This document shows positions 1 to 10,289 of a stretch of DNA of 64,000 nucleotides, in pieces; the first letter of the stretch is position 1; each line of letters begins with the position of its first letter. The stretch lies in NCBI GenBank assembly GCA_015698045.1, contig BLAL01000175.1, positions 124,001 to 188,000 of the forward strand, written 5' to 3'. This DNA comes from Rhizophagus clarus. Taxonomy: Eukaryota; Glomeromycota; Glomeromycetes; Glomerales; Glomeraceae. The translations under genes and the position numbers were made by a program. Below the pieces are notes generated by a model that did not search any database, was not told the origin of the DNA, and was given only the letters and a program-made list of their open reading frames with translations.

Positions 1-1051
1 CGTTAATTTTATTTCATTTAATCTACCAATAAATAACAATTGTGTATACTTGATAAATGGAAAGTTTGTAAACAACGTGACAGATCAAAGAAAATCAAAT
101 AAAAACACCCAGGAACTTCAGGTAAATATTTTTATTTATTTATTATAAAAGATCAATTTATTTATTTATTTATTTATTATATTTTGATTTATTGAAAATA
201 CTACTTTAATTTTTAGTTTAATGTAATGATGGCATATCAGATCAAGATTATTGCTAATAACACACCAGAACAAGAAATTTTTATGTCATTTCAATGTACA
301 GTATTATCTGTTCCAATTGTTGAGGGTAATAATATACAATTTAAAACACAAGTGATAGAATTTAATGGAAAAAATCGGACAGAAATTCCCATTACATGTA
401 TTTGTCCTATACATAATTTGAGATTATCAAATAAGGTGAATAAACTGCAAAAAGGCAACAAATTGGATACAATAGGGAATTTAATAAAAAATGAAGATGA
501 GATCATAGTGACAGTTACATATATTGTCTATGCTAACAACCTGAATAGTCTCTCTTCATTTGATAAAAAAGATACTATGACCAAACTTCCCTGGCTAGAT
601 CCATCAAAAGTGACAAGTGAGGATCCACCATAAGATGTGAACAGTGATTTTTTTAACTCTATTAACGATTGTAAATATGGAAAAATGGATCAAGTGGATA
701 AAGTTGAAGGTATTATTAAGCTATCTGATGATGATGATAATAATAGCAAAGGTATAAAAAATTTTTTATGTTTACTAATATATAACACATTTACTGTTTT
801 TTTTTCATTATTTTAAAATTTATTATTTTTTTATAATAATTTTATTTAAATTAATTTTTTTTTATGTTCATTTATTCAAAAAATTTAACTTCCTCTTAGA
901 AGAATTATCAACCAAAAAAACAAATAAAAGAAAATATAACAGAAAATCCAATAATAACCTCGCTGATGCAGATAAACCATCAAGGAGAACTCGTAAAAAG
1001 TTATCTGATTTAGCTACAGATTTTCTTGAGGGTGGGAGTGACATAGACTAA
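1..1051 (+). CDS. Left copy of spliced arm gene, 5'-truncated by the window; in-frame TAA
   Basis: This is the left copy of the gene at 3396-4577. The tail of exon 1 is 1-121, ending CAG before GTAAAT. Exon 2 is 217-751, starting after TTTTTAG and reading FNVMMAYQIK. Exon 3 is 900-1051, after CTCTTAG, and reads EELSTKKTNKRK to GSDID and stop. Phases join perfectly (0, then 1). An in-frame TAA at 631-633 would end the protein after SEDPP. The frame continues beyond it (DVNSDFFNSINDCKYG, then an acidic SDDDD patch), crosses an intron and finishes with Lys/Arg-rich clusters typical of nuclear-localisation signals. So the TAA looks like a later nonsense change, unless read through. Product not recognised; the N-terminal part is rich in beta-type alternation, possibly an OB-like fold (weak inference). 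Confidence 0.6.
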
Positions 1052-1280
1052 GTTATAAAAAGATAAGTTTTAAGCTATTGTCTAAATCGATTGTTTATGT
1101 AATAATAGGAATTAAATTTTGATTATTAATAAAATTTAAAGTCACAATGAATGATTTCAGTTGATTGTACTTTATTAATAATACAATATTACTAATATAT
1201 ATTATTTAACATTATAAATGTACCAACAAAGCTTTCATATTTACTATTGTTTTAAAAAATTATATATTTGACACCCTTTT

Positions 1281-1288
1281 TATAAAAA
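1281..1288 (+). promoter_or_regulatory. TATA box of left zinc-binding gene
   Basis: TATAAAAA lies 25-32 nt before the ATG at 1313. The mirrored copy is at 3159-3166 on the minus strand. The short distance implies a very short 5' leader. Confidence 0.4.
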
Positions 1289-1312
1289 GTGAAAATTTTA
1301 TTCTCTAAAAAA

Positions 1313-1810
1313 ATGGATGATTCAAATGTTGATATTTACTCATTAGATGCTTATAATCTTGAAAATGATGAGTTTATACTTGACTTTGATAGTTCATGCA
1401 ATTCACAAATCTCTTACAATAATGCAATGCACCAAATAATTCAGCAGCAATCATCCCCCAATATTTTAATACCATGGAGACCATTCAAAAGACTTAATGA
1501 TTTGCATAAAACATTTCAACAAACCATATTAAATCAATTTCCTTGCCTTCCATGTTCAAATTGTGGGTATTTATTATATCCAGATAAAGCAAAATGGATA
1601 CAATATAGTGAGGAATTATCATATCAATTTGAAATAGCATTTCCAAGATCAAAACTTCCATTGCACCCATTTCCTCCCGCTCGTATTGCGGTCTGTTCTA
1701 TATGTAAAAGCAATCCTAATCGAATTTTTCCTTCTTATCTAATTCCTATTCCACCCAACCGGATGTATTTTCAGTGGATCAAAAGGTTAAAATTGAATAT
1801 GCGAGGCTAG
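1313..1810 (+). CDS. Small double-CxxC zinc-binding protein (left copy)
   Basis: A 165-residue single-exon frame starting MDDSNVDIYS. I chose the ATG at 1313 because the longer open frame begins only at a GTG and a TATAAAAA box lies at 1281-1288, too close for an earlier start. The N-terminal 45 residues are acidic; then comes SPNILIPWRPFKRL. CSNCG and CSICK, about 60 residues apart, form a probable four-Cys zinc site, followed by NPNRIFPSYLIPIPP. Known context: such CxxC...CxxC plus 'PxYLxPIP' segments precede Helitron-type replication/helicase proteins in Glomeromycotina (from memory, not checked). Here the protein stops soon after (KLNMRG), so it may be a truncated or stand-alone form. It faces the spacer. 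Confidence 0.6.
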   Translation: MDDSNVDIYSLDAYNLENDEFILDFDSSCNSQISYNNAMHQIIQQQSSPNILIPWRPFKRLNDLHKTFQQTILNQFPCLPCSNCGYLLYPDKAKWIQYSEELSYQFEIAFPRSKLPLHPFPPARIAVCSICKSNPNRIFPSYLIPIPPNRMYFQWIKRLKLNMRG

Positions 1811-2075
1811 AGAAAATATCAAGTAATAGGCTACCTGTTTAAGGTGTTGGAATAAAATACTATTTAAATTCCATCTACAATTTGCTTGTACTTGCATAAG
1901 TTTTTTAATAATAATTCCACCATCAGCTGTTAATGTTCAATGTAGGACAAGTGGGGGGACGAAGTCCCCCAACATGTATAGCGAACCCTAGTTATGTGAT
2001 TAAAAGTGTTAACAAATAAAATAAACAATACAATAAGTAATTGTTATTGGTCATGTTTTGGATGATAACTGACTT

Positions 2076-2100
2076 ATCAGGTGGCCTTTGGCCACCTGAT
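2076..2100. repeat. Perfect 11-bp stem, 3-nt loop hairpin
   Basis: ATCAGGTGGCC, TTT, then its exact reverse complement. It is G+C-rich in an A+T-rich setting and therefore conspicuous. It could be a transposon terminal hairpin (Helitron 3' ends carry a hairpin shortly before CTRR). A CTAA occurs about 15 nt after the stem, but spacing and ends are not convincing. Confidence 0.8.
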
Positions 2101-2179
2101 CATTATCAGACATAACGTGACTAATAACACGTTTATTGGATATGTTTGACGTAAGCAAACGGGGCCTTTTTCGTGTAAT

Positions 2180-2316
2180 AAAGTGATTAAAATTTGTGTA
2201 TCACTATTTATAAAGTGATCAAAATTTGTGTATCACTATTTATAAAGTGATCAAAATTTGTGTATCACTATTTATAAAGTGATCAAAATTTGTGTATCAC
2301 TATTATAAAGTGATCA
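2180..2316. repeat. Tandem 32-bp direct repeats, four copies plus a partial
   Basis: Unit starts at 2180, 2212, 2244 and 2276, with a partial copy from about 2307. Each unit contains AGTGAT and, 12-13 nt later, ATCACT, so each can fold into its own small hairpin. Copies are identical except the first (TGATTAA for TGATCAA) and a 1-2 nt loss in the fourth. Copies abut directly without spacers, so this is not a CRISPR array. Iteron-like or satellite seed are possible readings. Confidence 0.9.
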
Positions 2317-2636
2317 ATAACATATGCGGAAAATGTCCAGTGCTCACATAGAACATGTACAATAAAATCACTTACCTGTATAAAGATCAGAGTAATCATT
2401 AGGAGTATCATGAATAATTTTTTCTCTTCGACCTTGTGAAATTTTATACATTAAACTAGGGTTCGCTATACATGTTGGGGGACTTCGTCCCCCCACTTGT
2501 CCTACATTGAACATTAACAGCTGATGGTGGAATTATTATTAAAAAACTTATGCAAGTACAAGCAAATTGTAGATGGAATTTAAATAGTATTTTATTCCAA
2601 CACCTTAAACAGGTAGCCTATTACTTGATATTTTCT

Positions 2637-3134
2637 CTAGCCTCGCATATTCAATTTTAACCTTTTGATCCACTGAAAATACATCCGGTTGGGTGGAATA
2701 GGAATTAGATAAGAAGGAAAAATTCGATTAGGATTGCTTTTACATATAGAACAGACTGCAATACGAGCGGGAGGAAATGGGTGCAATGGAAGTTTTGATC
2801 TTGGAAATGCTATTTCAAATTGATATGATAATTCCTCACTATATTGTATCCATTTTGCTTTATCTGGATATAATAAATACCCACAATTTGAACATGGAAG
2901 GCAAGGAAATTGATTTAATATGGTTTGTTGAAATGTTTTATGCAAATCATTAAGTCTTTTGAATGGTCTCCATGGTATTAAAATATTGGGGGATGATTGC
3001 TGCTGAATTATTTGGTGCATTGCATTATTGTAAGAGATTTGTGAATTGCATGAACTATCAAAGTCAAGTATAAACTCATCATTTTCAAGATTATAAGCAT
3101 CTAATGAGTAAATATCAACATTTGAATCATCCAT
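2637..3134 (-). CDS. Small double-CxxC zinc-binding protein (right copy)
   Basis: Mirror copy of 1313-1810, encoding the same 165 residues from MDDSNVDIYS to KLNMRG. The only coding difference found (position 2757 against 1690) changes GCG to GCA, both Ala. CSNCG and CSICK are retained, so protein sequence has been preserved or homogenised. A TATAAAAA box is mirrored at 3159-3166. It faces its twin across the spacer, so the two are convergent. Confidence 0.6.
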   Translation of the reverse strand: MDDSNVDIYSLDAYNLENDEFILDFDSSCNSQISYNNAMHQIIQQQSSPNILIPWRPFKRLNDLHKTFQQTILNQFPCLPCSNCGYLLYPDKAKWIQYSEELSYQFEIAFPRSKLPLHPFPPARIAVCSICKSNPNRIFPSYLIPIPPNRMYFQWIKRLKLNMRG

Positions 3135-3395
3135 TTTTTTAGAGAATAAAATTTTCACTTTTTATAAAAAGGGTGTCAAATATATAATTTTTTAAAACAA
3201 TAGTAAATATGAAAGCTTTGTTGGTACATTTATAATGTTAAATAATATATATTAGTAATATTGTATTATCAATAAAGCACAATCAACTGAAATCATTCAT
3301 TGTGACTTTAAATTTTATTAATAATCAAAATTTAATTCCTATTATTACATAAACAATCGATTTAGACAATAGCTTAAAACTTATCTTTTTATAAC

Positions 3396-4577
3396 TTAGT
3401 CTATGTCACTCCCACCCTCAAGAAAATCTGTAGCTAAATCAGATAACTTTTTACGAGTTCTCCTTGATGGTTTATCTGCATCAGCGAGGTTATTATTGGA
3501 TTTTCTGTTATATTTTCTTTTATTTGTTTTTTTGGTTGATAATTCTTCTAAGAGGAAGTTAAATTTTTTGAATAAATGAACATAAAAAAAAATTAATTTA
3601 AATAAAATTATTATAAAAAAATAATAAATTTTAAAATAATGAAAAAAAAACAGTAAATGTGTTATATATTAGTAAACATAAAAAATTTTTTATACCTTTG
3701 CTATTATTATCATCATCATCAGATAGCTTAATAATACCTTCAACTTTATCCACTTGATCCATTTTTCCATATTTACAATCGTTAATAGAGTTAAAAAAAT
3801 CACTGTTCACATCTTATGGTGGATCCTCACTTGTCACTTTTGATGGATCTAGCCAGGGAAGTTTGGTCATAGTATCTTTTTTATCAAATGAAGAGAGACT
3901 ATTCAGGTTGTTAGCATAGACAATATATGTAACTGTCACTATGATCTCATCTTCATTTTTTATTAAATTCCCTATTGTATCCAATTTGTTGCCTTTTTGC
4001 AGTTTATTCACCTTATTTGATAATCTCAAATTATGTATAGGACAAATACATGTAATGGGAATTTCTGTCCGATTTTTTCCATTAAATTCTATCACTTGTG
4101 TTTTAAATTGTATATTATTACCCTCAACAATTGGAACAGATAATACTGTACATTGAAATGACATAAAAATTTCTTGTTCTGGTGTGTTATTAGCAATAAT
4201 CTTGATCTGATATGCCATCATTACATTAAACTAAAAATTAAAGTAGTATTTTCAATAAATCAAAATATAATAAATAAATAAATAAATAAATTGATCTTTT
4301 ATAATAAATAAATAAAAATATTTACCTGAAGTTCCTGGGTGTTTTTATTTGATTTTCTTTGATCTGTCACGTTGTTTACAAACTTTCCATTTATCAAGTA
4401 TACACAATTGTTATTTATTGGTAGATTAAATGAAATAAAATTAACGAATATAGGATCATTTTTTTCAGGTCTATTACAGGCAATTATCCCTTTTGTAAAT
4501 GTTGAATTGTCAGAAGAATTAAGGGTAGTTGTTTCTGCTTCCACAATATATCCTATAGTTGAAAAAACAGAGGGCAT
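3396..4577 (-). CDS. Three-exon arm gene (right, complete copy) with in-frame TAA
   Basis: Exon 1 is 4577-4326 (MPSVFSTIGYIVEAETTT... to TQELQ), exon 2 is 4230-3696 and exon 3 is 3547-3396. Introns are GTAAAT..TTTTTAG and GTATAA..CTCTTAG, phases 0 and 1. The joined frame is 313 codons including the terminator, but codon 223 is TAA (3816-3814), identical to the left arm. Up to the TAA the product would be 222 residues. Beyond it lie an acidic patch and basic KKTNKRK and RRTRKK clusters suggesting nuclear targeting. A TATATAAA box sits about 51 nt upstream. Family not recognised; the N-terminal half might be an OB-like single-strand-DNA-binding fold, low confidence. The shared stop means the nonsense change predates arm duplication or was spread by conversion. 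Confidence 0.6.
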
Positions 4578-4627
4578 TTTAAGTTTTTTTTTTTTACAAA
4601 GATAAATTTTGCACAGACCATAGCCTA

Positions 4628-4635
4628 TTTATATA
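4628..4635 (-). promoter_or_regulatory. TATA box of the three-exon arm gene
   Basis: TATATAAA on the minus strand, about 51 nt upstream of the ATG at 4577. It lies outside the verifiable repeat, so it supports transcription of the right copy only. Confidence 0.45.
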
Positions 4636-4639
4636 CTAT

Positions 4640-5505
4640 TGTTATCTAATAAACAACAATGACAATAAAAAACCATTTTTTAAAAAAAAAAATTTTTTAC
4701 AATTAGAACAATTAAATAAATAAATTATATTATTCTTTTTGATTACTAATCTTAATTAGCAATAATTATTTTATTTTAATATTGTTTTCATTGAAAAAAG
4801 AATTTTAAAGTGCTAGCAATTTATATTTTAGCTAGAAAAATTTTTTTTATTATTACAAAAAAAAAATAAATATTGTTTCTCTCAAGTAAGATAATTAACT
4901 ATAATTCAGTGTATTTTATGCAATGCTGATCATTCGATAAGCTAATCAACATTTTTTTTTAATCATCTAGGAAAAAGAATTAGCCGTTTAGTTTTTTTTC
5001 ACTATATTAATTTATCCAACACTTTTTTAGATTAGTTTTTTAATTAAAAGTAATTAAAACATTAGTCAGCAATTAATTTGACAAATTTTTTTTTTCAAAG
5101 ACCAAATATAGAAAAACACTGAACCACGTAATTTTTTTTACCAATATTTAATGACTGCCGGATTTTACCGATTTTTCATCAAATTAACTAATACTTTTTT
5201 AGATTAGAATTCAAAAAAATAGGCGCAATGCTGATCATCTGATTGAAAACAAAAAAAAAAATTTATTGCGTAGTGCTGATCATCTGATTAGCTGACAAAT
5301 TTTTTTTTAATCCGTATAAAATATATAATGTTGATCATGGAAATTACCGAAATTTTTTTTTTTTTTTGCCATAAAAAAAATCCCTTTTTTTTCTCCCTCA
5401 ATTTAAAAAACATATTTAAAGAACCTCTGTCCCGATAAAAAACTGAAGGGAACAATTAAATAGATATTAGATATTAAATAACAGATAACAGATATTAGTT
5501 AATAG
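4640..5505. other. A/T-rich intergenic DNA with dispersed TGCTGATCAT motifs
   Basis: No coding frame seen. A motif around TGCTGATCATCTGATTAG recurs near 4923, 5228 and 5276, with a weaker copy near 5331. A TTTTTTAGATTAG motif occurs twice (about 5024 and 5191). These look like remnants of a small repeat family. Confidence 0.5.
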
Positions 5506-5509
5506 GTAA

Positions 5510-5722
5510 TTTGATAATTACTAATTGTTAATTTAATAATTGATAATTATTAATTGTTAATTTAATAATTGATAATTATTAATTGTTAATTTAATAATTG
5601 ATAATTATTAATTGTTAATTTAATAATTTAATAATTGATAATTATTAATTGTTAATTTAATAATTTAATAATTGATAATTATTAATTATTAATTGTTAAT
5701 TTAATAATTGATAATTATTATA
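5510..5722. repeat. A/T-only tandem repeat, roughly 29-bp unit
   Basis: About seven imperfect copies of a unit built on TTAATTTAATAATTGATAA. Some copies have an internal duplication of TTTAATAA. It lies directly downstream of the broken kinase. Confidence 0.85.
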
Positions 5723-5870
5723 AAAATGGTTTGCGAAAATCCTTCCTTTTCTGTATATTAGAAGGCAATGATCTGCAATTTTGTGTTATACAAATTGCTC
5801 AATAAGGCTAACATATTACCATAATTGCATTAGTCCTAGTCAGTTTTTTCCAACTAAAATTTAATTATTG

Positions 5871-6885
5871 TTAACTGAAATCATAGCTCACTCCCTGAAA
5901 TGGTGGCTTCCCACTTGATATTTCCCATAACAGTACACCGATACTGTATATATCACTCTTATTTGATCGTAAATTGTTATCCACAAATACTGTTGGGTCA
6001 ATATAAGGTACTATACCATGTAATTTTGACTGTGAATTAGATGCTTGACCAATCCTTTTTTATAGTCCAAAGTCTGTCAATTTGATGGAATTCTGATGAA
6101 CAAATACATTACGAGAATGCTATTATAATGTACAAAGTAAGTTAACTTTTGTGCAGTAATCATATTATTGTCTAATATTTTAGTGGAAAAATTACCAGGA
6201 CTCGATGAACAATCCCCTCATCATGTAGGCAAGATACAGAACAAGCTAGTTGGTAAGTCAAATTATACTTATTATCCCAAGTAAGTCTATTAAAATTTAG
6301 CTTCAAATAATCTTGAAGAGTACCACCATCTGCGTATTCCATTACCAACAAATAATTTTTTGTTTGGCCAAATTTATTTTCTAACAAAAAAAATTTTTAT
6401 TAATTTTGCAAAAAAAGAAAAGTTTAATAATAATTATTATAATTGTTATAATCAATACCTGACTCAAATTTTGTAATTCCGTAAAAACGAATAATAAATC
6501 TACATCTCGTTGAAGTATAAGCTAAATTATGAATGTACAGTATAACAATTTAAAATTAAAGAATAAAAAAAAATCTTTTTGCGTATTCCTTCATTTAAAG
6601 AATGTACAGTTCAAACTTTCTTAATAATAAATTTACCTCATCAATAATTTCTTTAAAAGTAACGTTATTAAGATTAAAAAAAGATTTCAATGCTAAATAA
6701 TGTTCAATATTTTTCCAATTTGCACGAAAAACTTTTCCAAATGCTCCAGAACCAATTTCTTGAATATTTTTAAAGTTTTCAAATTCATAATATTTTAAAT
6801 ATTCTTTAGCAAGAGCTTCTTCAATCCAATTAATCCATGAATCATTTGATTTTTCAATTGTGTCAATATTGCTATTATTAGACAT
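5871..6885 (-). pseudogene. Kinase-Sel1 family pseudogene, 3'-truncated
   Basis: Exon 1 (6885-6637) reads MSNNSNIDTIEKSND... with glycine loop GSGAFGKV and the ATP-binding Lys in LALKSF. Exon 2 (near 6470-6530) has LILQRDVD but has lost about ten bases, removing FHEN and shifting the frame. Exon 3 carries LLVMEYADGG, and the catalytic HRD is HRV (codon at 6199-6201). Exon 4 keeps DFGL, but the next codon, Ser in the relatives, is TAA (6060-6062); it then reads IGVLLWEISSGKPPF and ends at 5871. The whole Sel1 half is missing. Several independent lesions make it non-functional as a kinase. It is the only family member on the minus strand. Confidence 0.85.
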
Positions 6886-6909
6886 AGTGCGCGTGATGAT
6901 GTAAACCAA

Positions 6910-9550
6910 AAAAAAGTTGTAGACAGGGAATAAAAAACCTATTTGGATTTTGTGTAAACCTATTGTGAATTTGTTTGTGAATTTTGTGTAATGTTACTCA
7001 AGATGGATTCCGCAGTGGTGTTTAGCATCTGTTTTTTACACTACGATAAACTTATTTATAAAGTTTTCCTACTCGGTAATCTGTTGTGCCATTTAATTTG
7101 GTAATACAGTTTTTTTTTTATATTTTTAGAATAATATTACCCATAAAGCCCCAGATGAACGATCATTAAAATACTTGCCAGGTATACTCTTTTTTGGTTA
7201 TGATCTATTAAAAACTTGCTTGCGAATTTATATCTTAGATTCTTAGATTTAGGAGTAAGAATAATGAATCCGAATCTTAAATCTAAGATAGAGTATCTCG
7301 TCCTCTCTCCCTCCTTCTTAACGAACAGACGGTTATTATATAAAAAAAAAATTTTTTTGTGCATGTTACAGTACACAAAACAAAAGAATATAAACAAATA
7401 AACATCAAACATCAAATGATCTCCTTTATATTGATATATTCTACAAATATTTCGTAATTACAGATAATCTTTTTTTTTCTACACTTATAAATATGAACAA
7501 ACCGTTGAAAAAAAAAAATATTTAAAAAATACTCTGTTTTACGTTATTGTACACAAAAAAAAACATCGAACATCAAGTTATTTCCCTTATAGATATATTC
7601 TACAGATATTCCGTAATAATCTTTTTTCCGCACTAATAAATATGCAAATAAAAAAAAAATTTAAAAAATTCAATCCTCAAAAAAAAAAAAATAAAAAAAA
7701 TAAAAAAAATAACAAATCATTTTTTTAATCTAATAAAAAAAAAATTCCACTCTACCAAAATTTTAAACAACTAATAAAAATTTGAATTAATTTTAGAATT
7801 TCCAAACCTTAAGGTCTACAACAGCGATTTTAATGGGCCTATTTCACTATGTATAAGTCATATTAAATTTCGCAAGTATCTCCAACCAGACAAACCTGAA
7901 ATTATATGTTAGCATCTGCATTATGACAAAACCCATTTTCTAATATAAACCAAAATGGAATATTTAACGAAACTACTAATGATTAATCTTCCTCTTTTTC
8001 TTTTAAAAAAGTTTCCTCTATAACTTCTCGTTACCACTTTCGTTATAATTTTATAATCTTGATCATATTTTATTCTTTTACATAGTTCATTAACTTTTTA
8101 TAGTTTTTCTATCTTATACTCTTATTACATAAAAAAGATGTATTTGCATTCACTTTCTTCTTAATAAAATAAAATATTAATCAAAATAAAGTATAATAAC
8201 TTAATGTTTTAATAAATAAAATCACCATATAAACGATTACAAGAATTGCATCACCACACTTTTTAACCAATTAAAATACAACCACCCCATTCACGTGATC
8301 GTAAACTATTTTCCTAATACTGAGGCCGTTGCATCATTCTATTTCCTACCGTGGGCGTTAGGAAAAAACCTACTGGCTAGTTTAAATAATAAATCGTGTA
8401 ATAAGGTAGCATGAAATCGTAAATCACACTCGTGATGAATAAGTATACCCTAAAAAAATAAACAAAATGAAACAAATAGAATGAAAGAAATAAATATTGT
8501 AAAAAATGATACCAAAAATTGAAGTTGCTTGGATTCTAATAACAAAAATGATGAACCGATCGCACAAATGAAGATTTTAATATATCTCAATATGAAATAA
8601 TGGGTACGACGGTGATGACAAAAATTTTAGATGGTCTATCGATATATCGAATGCATGCATGAAAGACACGAAAAAGGCAGTATTTTCTTTTTGCTAACGA
8701 CGCCGCCCTAAGCCCAAATTTTATATGATCCTGATATTCTGATTGATCAAAAATTCACAAATATTACCTTCTTGAATTTCTCGTATTGCTTATTTTCTTA
8801 ACTCATATATGTGTGCTGTGTTATATATTTTCAATTTTATTTAATTTCATATTACAATATTTCTTTATTTAATTTGTTATTTATTATAATTTTGTTTCAC
8901 TTTCGCAAAAATATTAGATAAAATGGTAAAACATTGATTCATGGAATATAAGATTCCTTTGAATGGTAACGGCAACGCAAAAATGAACAAAAATATTTTT
9001 TAAAAACTTATTTTAGACTCTGAATGATCACTGGTTGTTAAACAAATATCATACTAAAGAACAATATGTTACTGATTAGGCTAATACGCTTGTGGCATTA
9101 TTAATTGTTTTTATTGCTTGAATTATTTATTAATAATATTATTTATAGGAATAAAAGATAAGGGTTTCGTGCATCCTTAAATAGTGTTTTGATTTAGACA
9201 GATTTACGTTTTAGTATTATTATACATCTTTTTAGTTCAATTAGGTTATAATTGTGTCATTTTATTATAATAATTCAAGCAGATTAAAAGCAAAACTCTT
9301 TACTGTTAAACCATTTATCGCGTCTGGATTTTACTGTATACATCAGACGTTAAATATGATCAACTGATTGTATAACCGAAAAATGTGCAATAGTGACTCA
9401 ACTCAGATTTTCTTCACACGCCACTGATCAAGAGTCTGATAATAATAATATATTCAGTTTGTCAAATACTGTCAACCTATTAATCATTTTTTTAATACGC
9501 TGAACCTGATATTTCATTATTAGTCACGATGTATTCAGAAAGGGTTTGAA
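6910..9550. other. Gene-poor A/T-rich stretch
   Basis: Only short frames interrupted by A and T runs are present, and none has family-like sequence or convincing splice sites. I see nothing I can support here. Confidence 0.5.
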
Positions 9551-9606
9551 AATTATATATATACCCTCTCAAATTTTTCTCAATTTCTTCAACAGAACGG
9601 AATAGT

Positions 9607-10162
9607 ATGCAACAGAATGTAACGAAACGTTGGACTACTTTGGATCCAGAATTTCTTACAATGTAAGTTTACTTACTAGTACCGTCCTTAAATTTCAACT
9701 GCGAAAGCAACGTGCGGGATTTATGAGGGCTGACGAACGGCTTTAAAGGGTTGTGAATAGATAACTGGGGCCCATCGTACGAGAACCCTCCCCAAGGCTA
9801 TATATCTTCGAAAGTGAAACCATTATGGTACCTGAGTATGAGTCATCAGGTTCAAGTTCACCATGTAGGATTAATTATAAGATTATTATGATTAAAATTG
9901 TGAGACATGCCGCCAATTTCCGATGATGATAGTATGGTAATTAATTGCCACTATACAGTATATTTATATATTTTTTATCTTGATAACATATTCAATTCTA
10001 ATGTTAAGTTGCAACGCAGTTGTATCCTTTTATACGATCAAGATGTATATGTTAAAAAAAAAAACCATCAAAGCTTCTTTTTTTTTAATTGGCATTGGTA
10101 TAAACAGCTTCCCCACCTCAGGTGTTGTTGTTCCATTAGGTATGCGCCCTAGTAGACGTTAG
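9607..10162 (+). pseudogene. Unrecognised multi-exon gene relic
   Basis: A TATATATA stretch near 9552 precedes an ATG at 9607 (MQQNVTKRWTTLDPEFL). Removing a 17-nt GTAAGT..TAG segment (9663-9679) keeps the frame, giving TVLKFQLRKQRAGFMRADE, then two TAA codons within seven, then LGPIVREPSPRLYIFESE and VPEYESSGSSSP. A second GT..AG segment (about 9865-9905) joins, in phase, to MPPISDDDSM before GTAATT. A last protein-like piece, TSGVVVPLGMRPSRR, ends at 10162. The G+C content and codon pattern differ from the flanks. No family recognised. The stops point to decay. An actual micro-intron would be unusual for a fungus. Confidence 0.4.
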
Positions 10163-10205
10163 TAACCATGCGTGGTGAAAGCGTGATCAGAAGGCTTTAG
10201 GCGGA

Positions 10206-10287
10206 AACTAAAACTATAATAAAACTATAACTATAAAACTTAAACTAAAACTAAAACTTAACAAACTATAACTAAAACTAAAACCTA
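10206..10287. repeat. AAACTA-type simple repeat
   Basis: About 80 nt of irregular AAACTA/AAACTT repeats, following the relic. No known telomere unit matches. Confidence 0.8.
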
Positions 10288-10289
10288 AA

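Larger units (their letters stand above)
1994..2453. other. Spacer of the inverted repeat
   Basis: Unique 460-bp centre between the two arms. It contains no gene-length frame. It holds the hairpin at 2076-2100, a weaker inverted motif around 2112-2140, and the 32-bp direct repeats at 2180-2316. The geometric centre of the whole palindrome (2223/2224) falls inside these direct repeats. Confidence 0.8.
1..4446. repeat. Large inverted repeat (two 1,993-bp arms, 460-bp spacer)
   Basis: Positions x and 4447-x are complementary along arms 1-1993 and 2454-4446. I found three differences, all transitions: 1169/3278, 1177/3270 and 1690/2757; the last is a silent change in a coding region. Pairing stops at 1994/2453. 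The left arm runs off the window start, so the full length is unknown. Each arm carries two genes facing the spacer. Very high identity implies recent duplication, gene conversion, or an assembly fold-back; the real differences argue against a pure copy artefact. A composite mobile element is possible but unproven. Confidence 0.97.

Noticed and set aside
291..506. 71-codon frame opposite the arm gene, repeated at 3941-4156
   Set aside because: Antisense shadow of the spliced arm gene, mirrored by the inverted repeat.
2076..2150. Helitron 3' terminus
   Set aside because: A hairpin exists and a CTAA follows, but the spacing is long and no 5' TC end or Rep/helicase gene can be shown.
2180..2316. 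CRISPR array
   Set aside because: The 32-bp units abut directly with no unique spacers, and the setting is eukaryotic.
7137..7415. Overlapping frames on both strands (92 and 61 codons)
   Set aside because: No start context, splice sites or family-like sequence; they overlap an imperfect inverted stretch.
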